Assembly: GCA_002424705.1 (NCBI GenBank)
Contig: DIKW01000073.1
Coordinates: 736-15,988, forward strand
Length of the DNA stretch: 15,253 nt
Source: Geobacter sp. UBA5608
GTDB lineage: Bacteria; Desulfobacterota; Desulfuromonadia; Geobacterales; Pseudopelobacteraceae
Direction of reading: 5' to 3'
Shown piece after piece: positions 1-7,112 of this stretch. Positions within the stretch are counted from its first letter, which is position 1. Each line of letters starts with the position of its first letter. Position numbers and translations under genes: made by a program. The notes below the pieces were generated by a model. That model saw only the letters and a program-made list of their open reading frames with translations, did no database searches and was not told the origin of the DNA.

Positions 1-2
1 CC

Positions 3-743
3 GAGTTTCACGACTACGCCGGCTCGGTGGTGGTGCATTCCATCGGCGGCTGGATCGCCCTGCCGGCGGTGTTGCTGCTGGGTGCCCGCAAAGGGCGCTA
101 TAGCCACGGGCGTTCTACCCCGTTGCCGATCAGCAATATCCCCTTTTTGGCGCTTGGCTCGTGGATTCTGGCCGTGGGCTGGTTTGGCTTTAATGTGATG
201 AGCGCCGGCAACCTGGAAAAGATTTCCGGTCTGGTGGCGGTCAACTCGTTGATGGCCATGGTGGGTGGGGTGCTGGCGGCACTGGTGGCCGGAAAAAACG
301 ACCCCGGTTTCGTGCATAACGGTGCCCTGGCCGGGCTGATCGCCGTCTGCGCCGGTAGCGACCTGATGCATCCGCTGGGGGCGTTGGCCACCGGCGCGAT
401 TGCCGCCGTGATCTTTGTCTATGGCTTTCAGTTCGAGCAGGAGCGTCTAAAGATCGATGACGTGCTGGGAGTCTGGCCGTTGCATGGCGTGATCGGCACC
501 TGGGGCGGCATCGCTGCCGGTATCTTCGGCCAGACGTGGCTGGGCGGCATCGGTAGTGTCAGTTTTGTTTCGCAGCTGGCCGGTTCCCTGCTGGCGGTGT
601 TGTTCGCCGTTGCCAGCGGTTTCCTGGTCTATGGTGTCCTGGCCAAGACAGTCGGTATCCGGCTGCACGAAGAGGATGAGTTCAGCGGACCTGACCTGGC
701 CATCCACAAGATTGGCGCTTATCCGGAGGATCATATCCGCTGA
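3..743 (+). CDS. amt: Ammonium transporter (Amt/MEP/Rh family), C-terminal part
   Basis: This is an inner-membrane channel for ammonium uptake, cut by the left window edge; the frame is open from base 3. The visible part begins in the conserved segment FHDYAGSVVVHSIGGW, whose His (bases 36-38) matches the first of the Amt pore twin histidines. The second lies in GVWPLHGVIGTWGG (His at bases 483-485). Several hydrophobic segments rich in Gly and Ala follow the Amt pattern. The tail GIRLHEEDEFSGPDLAIHKI resembles the cytoplasmic C-terminal region that, in this family, couples subunits and contacts PII (GlnK) proteins. No glnK lies downstream, so if one is linked it would be upstream, outside the window. 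Both pore histidines are present, so I infer a functional channel. The family is near certain; assignment to a particular Amt subgroup is not possible from this fragment. Confidence 0.95.
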   Translation, partial: EFHDYAGSVVVHSIGGWIALPAVLLLGARKGRYSHGRSTPLPISNIPFLALGSWILAVGWFGFNVMSAGNLEKISGLVAVNSLMAMVGGVLAALVAGKNDPGFVHNGALAGLIAVCAGSDLMHPLGALATGAIAAVIFVYGFQFEQERLKIDDVLGVWPLHGVIGTWGGIAAGIFGQTWLGGIGSVSFVSQLAGSLLAVLFAVASGFLVYGVLAKTVGIRLHEEDEFSGPDLAIHKIGAYPEDHIR

Positions 744-770
744 GACGCCGTTTAAACACGCTTTCCGCGG

Positions 771-800
771 TTGACAAGGGGTTGCGAAAGGTGCTATGGA
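771..800 (+). promoter_or_regulatory. Probable sigma70-type promoter of the TPR/coiled-coil operon
   Basis: A perfect TTGACA -35 (771-776) is followed after 18 nt by TATGGA (795-800), a partial -10 match. It lies in the gap after the amt stop and points at the gene starting at 872, giving a leader of about 65 nt. The -35 is strong and the -10 is weak, so activity is inferred. No terminator was seen between amt and this site, so read-through from amt is possible. Confidence 0.5.
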
Positions 801-843
801 ATACGCATTTTATGTGAGTGTTTCTTGGCAGTTATCAACGTTA

Positions 844-858
844 CCCCATCAATTGGGG
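844..858 (+). promoter_or_regulatory. Small leader hairpin next to the Shine-Dalgarno sequence
   Basis: CCCCA (844-848) and TGGGG (854-858) form a perfect 5-bp stem with a 5-nt loop. The 3' arm runs straight into the purine-rich ribosome binding site GGGGAAAGGG (855-864) in front of the GTG at 872. Folding could partly mask the binding site. The stem is short, so a regulatory role is only a possibility. Confidence 0.25.
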
Positions 859-871
859 AAAGGGTGCTCCC

Positions 872-3397
872 GTGAAGATGCCTAAGACCCGTCGCCGCTT
901 GGCGACAATCGTCGCTGGACTGGCCTGTGTCGTCCTGTTTGCCGCACCGCTGGTGGTTGCCCAGGAGGGTGGAGATTCCCAGACCTTCCTGGCCGGTTTC
1001 AATGCGTACCAGCAGAAGGACTACCCAACGGCCGTCAAACGTCTCAGCGAGGTATTGCAGAAGCATCCCGAGACGCCGTTACGGGACATGACCCTGTTTT
1101 GGTTGGCCCGAGCCCACTACAAGGCCGGCAACAACCAGGATGCGGCCCGCTACATGGCGCAATTCACCCGCGAGTACCCGGATAACCCCCTTAAAAATAC
1201 CGTTGAAGACGAGTTGCTGACCCTGGCCAGCCAGTTCGAAGCCAGCGGTCAGGCGGCAGCCATTGCCAAGGCCGAAGCTGCGGCTCTCCAGCAGGCAGAG
1301 GCCCAACGTCTGGCACAGGAACAGGCTGCCCGCGAGGCTGCCGACAGGGCCGAAAAGGCGCGCATCCTCAAGGCCAGGGCAGAGGAAGAACGGCTGGCCC
1401 GCGAGAAGGCCGAGGCTGAGCGTGTTGCCCAGCTGAAGCTGGAGGAGGAGCGCAAGGCCAAGCAGTCGGCCGAACAACAGCGTCTGGCAGCCGCCAAGGC
1501 AGAGGCGGAGCGGCTGGCCCGTGAAAAGGCCGAGGCTGAGCGTGTTGCCCAGCTGAAGCTTGAAGAAGAGCGCAAGGCCACCGAGGCTGCTGAACAGCAA
1601 CGTCTGGCCGCAGTCAGGGCTGAAGAAGAGCGCAAGGCTAAAGAGGCCGTCGAACAACAGCGCCTGGCAGCAGCCAGGGCAGCAGAGGAGCGTGTAGCAC
1701 GCGAGAAAGCAGCCCAGGCCAAGCAGTTGGCGGCCCAGAAGGCCCTGGAGGAACAGAAGGCAGCTGCTGCGGCTGCAGAGCAGCGTGCCCTGCGCGAGAA
1801 GGCGATCAGCGAATACCAGCGTATCCTGGTCCAGTTTCCCGGTACGCCGGCTGCCAAGACTGCCGCTGCGCGCCTGAACCAGCTTGGCGTCACGGTGTCT
1901 GCCCCTGCCGTTGCCAAGGCCGATCTGAAGGCCCCGACCGACACTGCCCAGGTGCTGTCGCTGGAGGTGGCCCAGTATGCTGCTTTTGAGTTCGGGGTGC
2001 AGTCGCAGCGTCAACCGGCGGAGGTGTCCCGCACGGTTGCCATCCCCCTTGAGGTACTCAACCGTGGCAATGGCAGCGACAGCTTCTATCTGGCCTCCGG
2101 TTTCCCGGCTGAGTTCGGCGCCCGTTTTAGCGCCGCTGCCACCCCTGACCAGGCCATCAACCAGACGCCGGTGCTGGCGCCGGGTGAGCGGTTTAACGGT
2201 CTGTTGCAGCTTACCGTTCCAGCCGACACTATCGACGGCCTGCGGATCACCTATCCGGTCAAGGCAGCGTCGCGTTTCAATGCTGAAACATCGCAAAGCC
2301 GTGAGCTTTCGCTGGTCGCCTCAGCGCCGCTCCTGCGTGCCATGGTCAAGCCAGAAAAGCTGCAGGCCGCTCCCGGTGAGCGGGTGCAGTATCGGATAAC
2401 GGTCTTGAACGTCGGTTCCATGGCGGCCCGGGAGGTCAGCCTGCGGCTGAACTTCCCAACCCAGTACGAGCCGGCAGAATTCGCCGGTTTCCGTCAGGAG
2501 ATGCAGGCGGTGCTGGTGCAGGACGGTCTGGTGCTGAAGTCCGGCGAGAGCCGTGACTTTGTGGCCAGCTTCAAGCTGCGCGACGAGGCCCTGGCCCGTG
2601 AAGAGCTGGTAGTGCGGGCTGATCTGGTGAATACGTCCGTAAAGGCAGTCAGCACCTTCCACGCCGCTGCTGTCTATGTGCAGCCGGTCAGCGCCGTTGC
2701 AGTGCGGATGGCCAGCAACCGGGTGGTGGTGATCCCCGGTCAGACCATCACCCTGCCGGCCACGGTGGTCAACAACGGCAATCAGCGCGAGCGCTTCAGT
2801 CTGGTGGCCAGTGTGCCGCCTTCCCAAAAGGTGACCGTGTACCATGACCAGAACCGTGACGGTCTGCGGCAGCCGAACGAGCCGGAAGTGGACGCCATTG
2901 GCCCCCTGGGGCCCAAGGAAGAGGCTGCCCTGGTGCTGGAGGTCCTCACCGACCGTGCAGCTCAGGATAGCACGGAATCAGGCGTTACATTGAGCGTTGC
3001 AGCCGAATCGGGCCAGGGCAAGATGGTGGTTGCCGATACCCGCCTCGGTTTCTCCCGGCCGGTGGTGCAACTGGCCCTTAAGGGTCGTGGTGGTCAGCTG
3101 GTGCCGGGTGAGCTTTTAACCGTGGATCTGCTGGTGCATAACCAGGGCTCGAACCTGGCCAAGGGCGTTGTGCTGCAGGCTGTCTGGCCTGATCAGCTGG
3201 AGCTGGTGGCAGCTGAACCGGCAGCCGAGGTCAAGGCCGCCAGCCAGGGCCGTGCGTGGCAGTTGCATGAGCTGGGCGCCGGAGAGAAGCGGGTTGTCAA
3301 GGCCTCCTTCCGGGTCAAGGCCGGCACCGGCGTCGGCACCGGCATTCAGATCAAGAGTGAACTCTCCTACTACGACCAACTGGGGAACAGGTACTGA
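872..3397 (+). CDS. Exported TPR / TolA-like coiled-coil / beta-sandwich repeat protein
   Basis: I do not recognise a named gene. The GTG at 872 is chosen because GGGGAAAGGG lies 7 nt upstream and the reading then opens with a clean signal peptide (MPKTRRR, hydrophobic core, then LVVAQ), predicting an 841-aa exported protein. ATG 878 is the alternative. Residues about 33-125 look like tetratricopeptide helices of YbgF/CpoB style. Residues about 125-320 are a highly charged Ala/Glu/Lys/Arg/Gln coiled coil like the TolA stalk, built from 40-aa repeats. From about 363 to the end come several beta-sandwich repeats of the DUF11/CARDB kind with recurring NxGN and NxGS turns. One carries a calcium-loop-like DQNRDG (D659 onward). 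The last domain ends SYYDQLGNRY. A one-nucleotide gap to the LysM gene implies co-translation and a joint envelope role. A periplasm-spanning or surface scaffold is my inference. Confidence 0.8.
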   Translation: MKMPKTRRRLATIVAGLACVVLFAAPLVVAQEGGDSQTFLAGFNAYQQKDYPTAVKRLSEVLQKHPETPLRDMTLFWLARAHYKAGNNQDAARYMAQFTREYPDNPLKNTVEDELLTLASQFEASGQAAAIAKAEAAALQQAEAQRLAQEQAAREAADRAEKARILKARAEEERLAREKAEAERVAQLKLEEERKAKQSAEQQRLAAAKAEAERLAREKAEAERVAQLKLEEERKATEAAEQQRLAAVRAEEERKAKEAVEQQRLAAARAAEERVAREKAAQAKQLAAQKALEEQKAAAAAAEQRALREKAISEYQRILVQFPGTPAAKTAAARLNQLGVTVSAPAVAKADLKAPTDTAQVLSLEVAQYAAFEFGVQSQRQPAEVSRTVAIPLEVLNRGNGSDSFYLASGFPAEFGARFSAAATPDQAINQTPVLAPGERFNGLLQLTVPADTIDGLRITYPVKAASRFNAETSQSRELSLVASAPLLRAMVKPEKLQAAPGERVQYRITVLNVGSMAAREVSLRLNFPTQYEPAEFAGFRQEMQAVLVQDGLVLKSGESRDFVASFKLRDEALAREELVVRADLVNTSVKAVSTFHAAAVYVQPVSAVAVRMASNRVVVIPGQTITLPATVVNNGNQRERFSLVASVPPSQKVTVYHDQNRDGLRQPNEPEVDAIGPLGPKEEAALVLEVLTDRAAQDSTESGVTLSVAAESGQGKMVVADTRLGFSRPVVQLALKGRGGQLVPGELLTVDLLVHNQGSNLAKGVVLQAVWPDQLELVAAEPAAEVKAASQGRAWQLHELGAGEKRVVKASFRVKAGTGVGTGIQIKSELSYYDQLGNRY
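1381..1680 (+). repeat. Tandem 120-bp (40-codon) coiled-coil repeat
   Basis: Bases 1381-1500 and 1501-1620 are two in-frame copies of one 120-bp unit, with an identical run at 1406-1440 and 1526-1560. Bases 1621-1680 repeat the second half of the unit. Each unit encodes an AEAERLAREKAEAERVAQLK-type segment followed by EEERKA and EQQRLAA. The copies differ mostly at third positions, so the duplication is not very recent but could still recombine and change stalk length. Confidence 0.85.
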
Positions 3398-3398
3398 T

Positions 3399-3974
3399 AT
3401 GCGTTTTCTGATTGGCGCCCTGGCGCCGCTATCGATGCTGCTGACAACCCCGGTCTGGGGCCAGGACTATCTCTATCAACCCCGCCCGCTGGCGCAGGAT
3501 GAGCGGCCTGTCGCTGATGACGGACTGCTGGTACGGGAGGTGCAGGTCAAAAAAGGCGATACCCTCTCCCACATCTCCAAGCGCTTTTCCGGTCGGGGGG
3601 CCTATTACCCCCAGATCCTGCTGTTCAACCGGATCAAGAACCCGCATCTGATCTATCCTGGTGACCTGTTGCGGGTGCCGGTCACCGCTCAGCGTGCGGC
3701 TCAGCCAACGGCTGTGGTACCGCATAGCTCTGCAGCGTCCGCCAAACCGGTTGCGTCTGCAGCAAAGGCGAAGCGTCCGGCTCCTGTCGAAACAGCGCAG
3801 GAACCCCGCGAGCAGGCTGAATACAATCGAGCCTTGACGGCATTCAAACGTGGTGACTGCGCCGAGGCCGTGACACGCTTTGACCGTTTCATCGCCGATT
3901 TCCCTCAGTCGCCGTTGCTGCCTGAGGCCTCGCTCAATCGTGCCGAATGCTACCTCAAACAGTCAGCCAACTAA
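3399..3974 (+). CDS. Exported LysM-domain protein with C-terminal TPR-like segment
   Basis: A 191-aa protein starts at the ATG one base after the upstream stop, with GGAACAGG as a ribosome binding site inside the previous gene. The N-terminus MRFLIGALAPLSMLLTTPVW then GQ is a signal peptide. A LysM domain occupies about residues 47-95: it starts VKKGDTLSHISKRF, contains LFNRIKNPHLIYPGD and ends LLRVPV. LysM domains bind N-acetylglucosamine-containing glycans, normally peptidoglycan. After an Ala/Pro/Lys-rich linker, residues about 137-191 resemble a TPR pair (EYNRALTAFKRGDCAEAVTR, then FPQSPLLPEASLNRAECYLK) of the kind found in CpoB/YbgF. Coupling to the upstream coiled-coil protein suggests that the two form an envelope assembly anchored to peptidoglycan; this is inference. 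The LysM call is firm; the cellular task is unknown. Confidence 0.85.
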   Translation: MRFLIGALAPLSMLLTTPVWGQDYLYQPRPLAQDERPVADDGLLVREVQVKKGDTLSHISKRFSGRGAYYPQILLFNRIKNPHLIYPGDLLRVPVTAQRAAQPTAVVPHSSAASAKPVASAAKAKRPAPVETAQEPREQAEYNRALTAFKRGDCAEAVTRFDRFIADFPQSPLLPEASLNRAECYLKQSAN

Positions 3975-3997
3975 CCGGCGTAGCGTACAGCATATGC

Positions 3998-4031
3998 AAA
4001 AGGGCGTCCCGCATTGGGCCGCCCTTTTTTT
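3998..4031 (+). terminator. Rho-independent terminator, probably bidirectional
   Basis: AAAAGGGCGTCCC (3998-4010) pairs with GGGCCGCCCTTTT (4016-4028) with one mismatch (T4007 opposite C4019), around the loop GCATT. Seven T residues follow at 4025-4031. It sits 23 nt after the LysM gene stop and 21 nt beyond the stop of the convergent minus-strand gene. In the minus direction the stem ends in only four T, so termination there should be weaker. Confidence 0.9.
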
Positions 4032-4052
4032 GTGCTTGATTTGGTCAACTGC

Positions 4053-5315
4053 TCAGGGCCAGGTGATCACAATTCCCCGCAGGCGGCCACCTTTGGCGTC
4101 ACGATACTGGACCAGCTCGAGGCCGGCCACTGCGCCGCGACGAATCTCGTAGCCCTCCTTGATCTCCGATGAGCTGGGGCGCATGGCGGCTACCCCGGCC
4201 AGCTCCTTGAGGATGCTGCGGTAAAAGGCATCCTGCATGCCGGCTCCGCTCCGGTCAATCACCTGAAGCGCCTTGATGGCGCCGCCCTGTTCGCGGAAAA
4301 CGCGAAATTCGGTGGCCTGACCGTGGTAGCTCTCCCAGCCTGGGTTGTCTTTGCCGTAGGCGGGATCAATGCTGTCGGCAGGGATGAAAGAAGGCAGCGC
4401 GTTAGGGCGCCCCAGGCCGTGTGACGACAACTGTCTCTGTTCGCCTGCAGCGGGCGGCGCAGGCAGGGCGGCTGAACTGAGTGAAGCCTGGGGCAGGCTG
4501 ATCTGCTGGGGTGGACGCGGTCGCTGCTGAACCAGGGTGATGATCACCACCAGCACCACGGTGCCGGCCACCAGCCAAAAGCCGGTGCGCTGCAGGAGCG
4601 AGGGGGCGGGGGGACGGTCGTCGTCGGTCAGGATAAAAGGCTCTGGGGGCAGCTGAGGGGCGGGAGCCGTGCCTTCCAGTTCGGCAAGCGTCGCTGAACG
4701 TGGCTGTACCTCTTCGGTTGTGCTGTCCAGGTGTTGGCTGAAGGCCGAGATGATGGACAGGTTTGGCCGCCGCGGCCGGTCGTACGTCGTCAACTCCGCC
4801 TCCGGCGTTGCCGTAAGCTGGGCAGGTTGCTCTGTCGGCGTTGCCGGTGTCGGACTGAGCTGCACGGTGTCAGTTGTCGATTCTGGCGCTGCTTCATGGT
4901 AGTGCCTGGGGGGCAGCTCAAGAATCGAGCTGACCGGAGAGGTTGCGGGAGCTGTCGCTGGGGTCGGCTGGTTGAGCAACTGCTCAATGGTAGTTTCAAG
5001 CTGTTCGTCGCTCAGGGCCGGATCGAGGATTGCCTCGAAGCGGGCGGACAGTTCACCGTCAAGGCTCTCGGAGGGCGAGATCAGCGCAAAGCGCACCTTG
5101 CGTCGACTCAGCCGTGATTTCAGGTGCTTGTAAAGAATGTCGGCCGACAGGCCGGACAGGTGGTTCTGGATGATGATCAGGTCTGGTTCGTGCTGCTCCA
5201 GGGTCTCGATACCACGATGGATCTCGCTCACCACCAGCAGGTCGTCCCGCTCGACGGCGAACCGCTCAAACAGTGCGCTGATGCGTGGTATGTCGGTGAT
5301 TACCAGCGTGGCCAT
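4053..5315 (-). CDS. Membrane protein with degenerate receiver-like domain
   Basis: No named gene is recognised. The start at 5315 (protein MATLVITDIPRIS) is chosen because GGGAG lies 5 nt upstream and a promoter ends just before it; this gives 420 aa. Residues about 1-115 follow the receiver (CheY-like) fold pattern: beta1 TLVITDIPRI, then PDLIIIQNHLSGLSADIL in place of the usual PDLVLLDLxLPGMSG. The phosphoacceptor Asp position appears to be Gln/Asn, so phosphorylation is unlikely. A long Pro/Ala/Thr/Glu-rich linker follows (about 117-240). One membrane helix, GFWLVAGTVVLVVIITLV (about 243-260), comes next, then a second Pro-rich stretch and an unassigned C-terminal domain (about 330-420) with GATEFRVF-like and YEIRRG segments. 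The predicted topology is receiver-like domain in the cytoplasm and C-terminus in the periplasm. It is transcribed alone. Signal relay by protein-protein contact is inferred. Confidence 0.75.
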   Translation of the reverse strand: MATLVITDIPRISALFERFAVERDDLLVVSEIHRGIETLEQHEPDLIIIQNHLSGLSADILYKHLKSRLSRRKVRFALISPSESLDGELSARFEAILDPALSDEQLETTIEQLLNQPTPATAPATSPVSSILELPPRHYHEAAPESTTDTVQLSPTPATPTEQPAQLTATPEAELTTYDRPRRPNLSIISAFSQHLDSTTEEVQPRSATLAELEGTAPAPQLPPEPFILTDDDRPPAPSLLQRTGFWLVAGTVVLVVIITLVQQRPRPPQQISLPQASLSSAALPAPPAAGEQRQLSSHGLGRPNALPSFIPADSIDPAYGKDNPGWESYHGQATEFRVFREQGGAIKALQVIDRSGAGMQDAFYRSILKELAGVAAMRPSSSEIKEGYEIRRGAVAGLELVQYRDAKGGRLRGIVITWP

Positions 5316-5341
5316 GCAGACTCCCGATGAAATATTGAAAT

Positions 5342-5370
5342 ATTGTACGGTAAGGGCGGTGTTCAGGCAA
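5342..5370 (-). promoter_or_regulatory. Sigma70-type promoter of the degenerate receiver gene
   Basis: Read on the minus strand, TTGCCT (complement of 5365-5370) is followed after exactly 17 nt by TACAAT (complement of 5342-5347). The -10 matches 5 of 6 consensus bases and the -35 matches 4 of 6. Transcription would begin near 5335, giving a leader of about 20 nt before the start at 5315. Confidence 0.6.
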
Positions 5371-5393
5371 CAGGGAATATCCGGCTGTTTCCC

Positions 5394-5423
5394 TTGCGTT
5401 TGCGGCGTCGAATCGGGTAATCT
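5394..5423 (+). promoter_or_regulatory. Possible weak promoter of the glcD-maf-yggS operon
   Basis: TTGCGT (5394-5399) and TAATCT (5418-5423) are separated by 18 nt in the divergent gap upstream of the FAD oxidase gene. Both boxes are imperfect. An operon this compact needs a promoter in this 140-nt gap, and this is the best candidate visible. Just upstream, GGGAA/TTCCC arms (5373-5393) form a small inverted repeat that might be an operator. Confidence 0.3.
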
Positions 5424-5455
5424 CAGCAACACTTACGGAACGAGGTGCAGTGTAT

Positions 5456-6856
5456 ATGGTGTCACCCGCGATCATCGAACAGTTACGGGCCATTGTGGGC
5501 CCTGAAAATGTCGCCACCGAACGGCAGGACCTGATCTGCTACGGCTACGATGCCACCCAGATGGAGTTTCTACCCTCGGCAGTCGTCCATCCAGCCAATC
5601 CGGAAGAGGTGGCGGCGGTACTCAAGCTGGCCAACCGGGAACGGTTTCCGGTCTTTCCGCGGGGAGCCGGCAGCGGCTTCACCGGCGGGGCACTGCCCAA
5701 GGCCGGCGGCGTGGTGCTGGTTACCACCCGTATGAACCGTATCTTAAGGATCGACACCGAGAATCTGATCGCCGAGGTGGAGCCGGGGGTGGTGACCGAG
5801 ACCTTCCAGCTGGCCGTCGAGAAACTGGGCCTGTTCTACCCGCCCGACCCGGCCTCGCTCAAGTTTTCAACCCTGGGGGGCAATGTGGCCGAGAACGCCG
5901 GCGGTCCGCGCTGCGTCAAGTACGGTGTCACCCGCGACTTTGTGATGGGGCTGGAGCTGGTGCTGCCGACCGGAGAGATCATCCGTACCGGCACCGAGAC
6001 CTACAAGGCGGTGGTGGGCTACGACCTGACCAAGCTGTTGTGTGGCAGCGAAGGGACCCTGGGGGTGATCACCAAGATCATCTTCAAGCTGCTGCCGTTG
6101 CCTGAGGCCAAGAAGACCATGCTGACCATCTTTGATTCCATCGATGGCGCAGCCAAGGCGGTCTCCACCATCATCGGCGCCAAGATCATCCCCACCACCC
6201 TCGAGTTTATGGACTACGCCACCCTGCAGTGCGTCGAGCGCCGCTTCAACCTGGGCATTCCGGCCGAAGGGCGGGCCGTGCTGCTGATCGAGGTGGACGG
6301 CGACCGGGATCTGATCGAGAAGCAGGCCGCCCGTATCCAGGACCTGATCGCGCCGCTGGGACTGGTGCAGTGCAAGGTGGCCAAGGACGATGCCGAATCC
6401 GAGGCGTTGTGGAAGGTGCGGCGGCTGGTGTCGCCGTCGTTGCGCGACGTCAACCCCAACAAGTTTAACGAGGATATCGTGGTGCCCAGGAGCAAGGTGC
6501 CGGAGGTAATCCGCCGCATCGAGCAGATTCAGCAGAAGTATGACATTCCGATCGTTAATTTCGGCCATGCCGGCGACGGCAATATCCACGTCAACGTAAT
6601 GATCGACAAGGAGATCCCCGGCCAGGAGGAGAAGGCCCACCAGGCGATCAAGGAAGTTTTTCAGGCAGCCCTTGATCTGAACGGCACCATGTCCGGCGAG
6701 CATGGCGTGGGGCTGGCCAAACAGCCCTACATCGAGCTGGAGCTGTCACCGGCGCAGATCGCCACCATGCAGGCCATCAAGCTGGCGCTGGATCCCAACA
6801 ATATCCTTAACCCCGGCAAGATTTTCCCCTGGAAGGAGCTCTCAGATGCAGCATGA
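5456..6856 (+). CDS. glcD: FAD-linked oxidase, GlcD / D-lactate dehydrogenase type
   Basis: This is a 466-aa flavoprotein of the PCMH-FAD family that oxidises 2-hydroxy acids such as glycolate or D-lactate. ATG 5456 is chosen with GAGG 10 nt upstream; GTG 5450 is the alternative but leaves only 4 nt. The FAD-binding half shows PRGAGSGFTGGALP near residue 70 and NVAENAGGPRCVKYGVTRDF, GYDLTKLLCGSEGTLGVITK further on, all typical of the family. The C-terminal substrate/metal half has NFGHAGDGNIHVN with His371 and His378, and SGEHGVGLAK with Glu415-His416, which are conserved metal and active-site positions. Length fits GlcD. No GlcF-type iron-sulfur partner lies in the window, so the electron acceptor is unknown. 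The substrate cannot be settled from sequence. It heads a translationally overlapping operon with the small membrane protein, maf and yggS. Confidence 0.92.
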   Translation: MVSPAIIEQLRAIVGPENVATERQDLICYGYDATQMEFLPSAVVHPANPEEVAAVLKLANRERFPVFPRGAGSGFTGGALPKAGGVVLVTTRMNRILRIDTENLIAEVEPGVVTETFQLAVEKLGLFYPPDPASLKFSTLGGNVAENAGGPRCVKYGVTRDFVMGLELVLPTGEIIRTGTETYKAVVGYDLTKLLCGSEGTLGVITKIIFKLLPLPEAKKTMLTIFDSIDGAAKAVSTIIGAKIIPTTLEFMDYATLQCVERRFNLGIPAEGRAVLLIEVDGDRDLIEKQAARIQDLIAPLGLVQCKVAKDDAESEALWKVRRLVSPSLRDVNPNKFNEDIVVPRSKVPEVIRRIEQIQQKYDIPIVNFGHAGDGNIHVNVMIDKEIPGQEEKAHQAIKEVFQAALDLNGTMSGEHGVGLAKQPYIELELSPAQIATMQAIKLALDPNNILNPGKIFPWKELSDAA

Positions 6857-7112
6857 TGACCAGAAAGAGCTGCAAGAAGCCTCCCTGCTGGGACGGCTGC
6901 TCTCGCTGGAAGCGGTGCTGATGCTGATGGGCGTGGCATCGCTGGCCTACGGGTTGATAAACGGTGAGCATATCAACACCTTCTTCGGTCTGGTGATCAT
7001 TCCGGGCGTTTTTGTGCTGCACAGGGTAAAGCGAAAAGACTGGAAGGCCCACTGGGCGCAACTGGAAGCACGGCAGCGCCACGAGCAGGAGCGCAAGAAT
7101 GGTGGCAGCTGA
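6846..7112 (+). CDS. Small two-helix inner-membrane protein
   Basis: This is an 88-aa protein of no family I recognise. The ATG lies inside the end of the FAD oxidase gene (11-nt overlap), with a strong GGAAGGAG 7 nt upstream, so the start is well supported. Two hydrophobic segments, AVLMLMGVASLAYGLI (about 18-33) and TFFGLVIIPGVFVLH (about 40-54), are joined by the short turn NGEHIN. A strongly basic tail (HRVKRKDWKAHW onward) should lie in the cytoplasm under the positive-inside rule. It overlaps maf by 14 nt. Position between an oxidase lacking a visible electron-transfer subunit and maf could mean that it anchors the oxidase at the membrane, but nothing in the sequence shows this. Confidence 0.8.
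   Translation: MQHDDQKELQEASLLGRLLSLEAVLMLMGVASLAYGLINGEHINTFFGLVIIPGVFVLHRVKRKDWKAHWAQLEARQRHEQERKNGGS

Noticed and set aside
818..871. Upstream GTG extension of the coiled-coil protein
   Set aside because: It would place 18 polar residues before the signal peptide and has no ribosome binding site; GTG 872 has one at good spacing.
1381..1740. CRISPR-like or mobile repeat
   Set aside because: The repeats are directly adjacent, in frame, diverge at third positions and encode a coiled coil; there are no spacers.
1079..2296. Long minus-strand open frames (405 and 231 codons) opposite the coiled-coil gene
   Set aside because: They are by-products of the repetitive Ala/Glu/Lys codons; their proteins are Leu/Gly/Cys- or Ala/Arg/Ser-rich with no domain, and the plus strand has a signal peptide, ribosome binding site and recognisable domains.
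5316..5432. 39-codon N-terminal extension of the pseudo-receiver gene
   Set aside because: It would run through the predicted promoter, and the start at 5315 has its own ribosome binding site and begins directly at beta1 of the domain.
5867..6703. 278-codon minus-strand frame inside the FAD oxidase gene
   Set aside because: The plus-strand frame is an unmistakable GlcD homolog with all motifs; the reverse frame is a His/Gly/Asp-rich shadow typical of high-GC genes.
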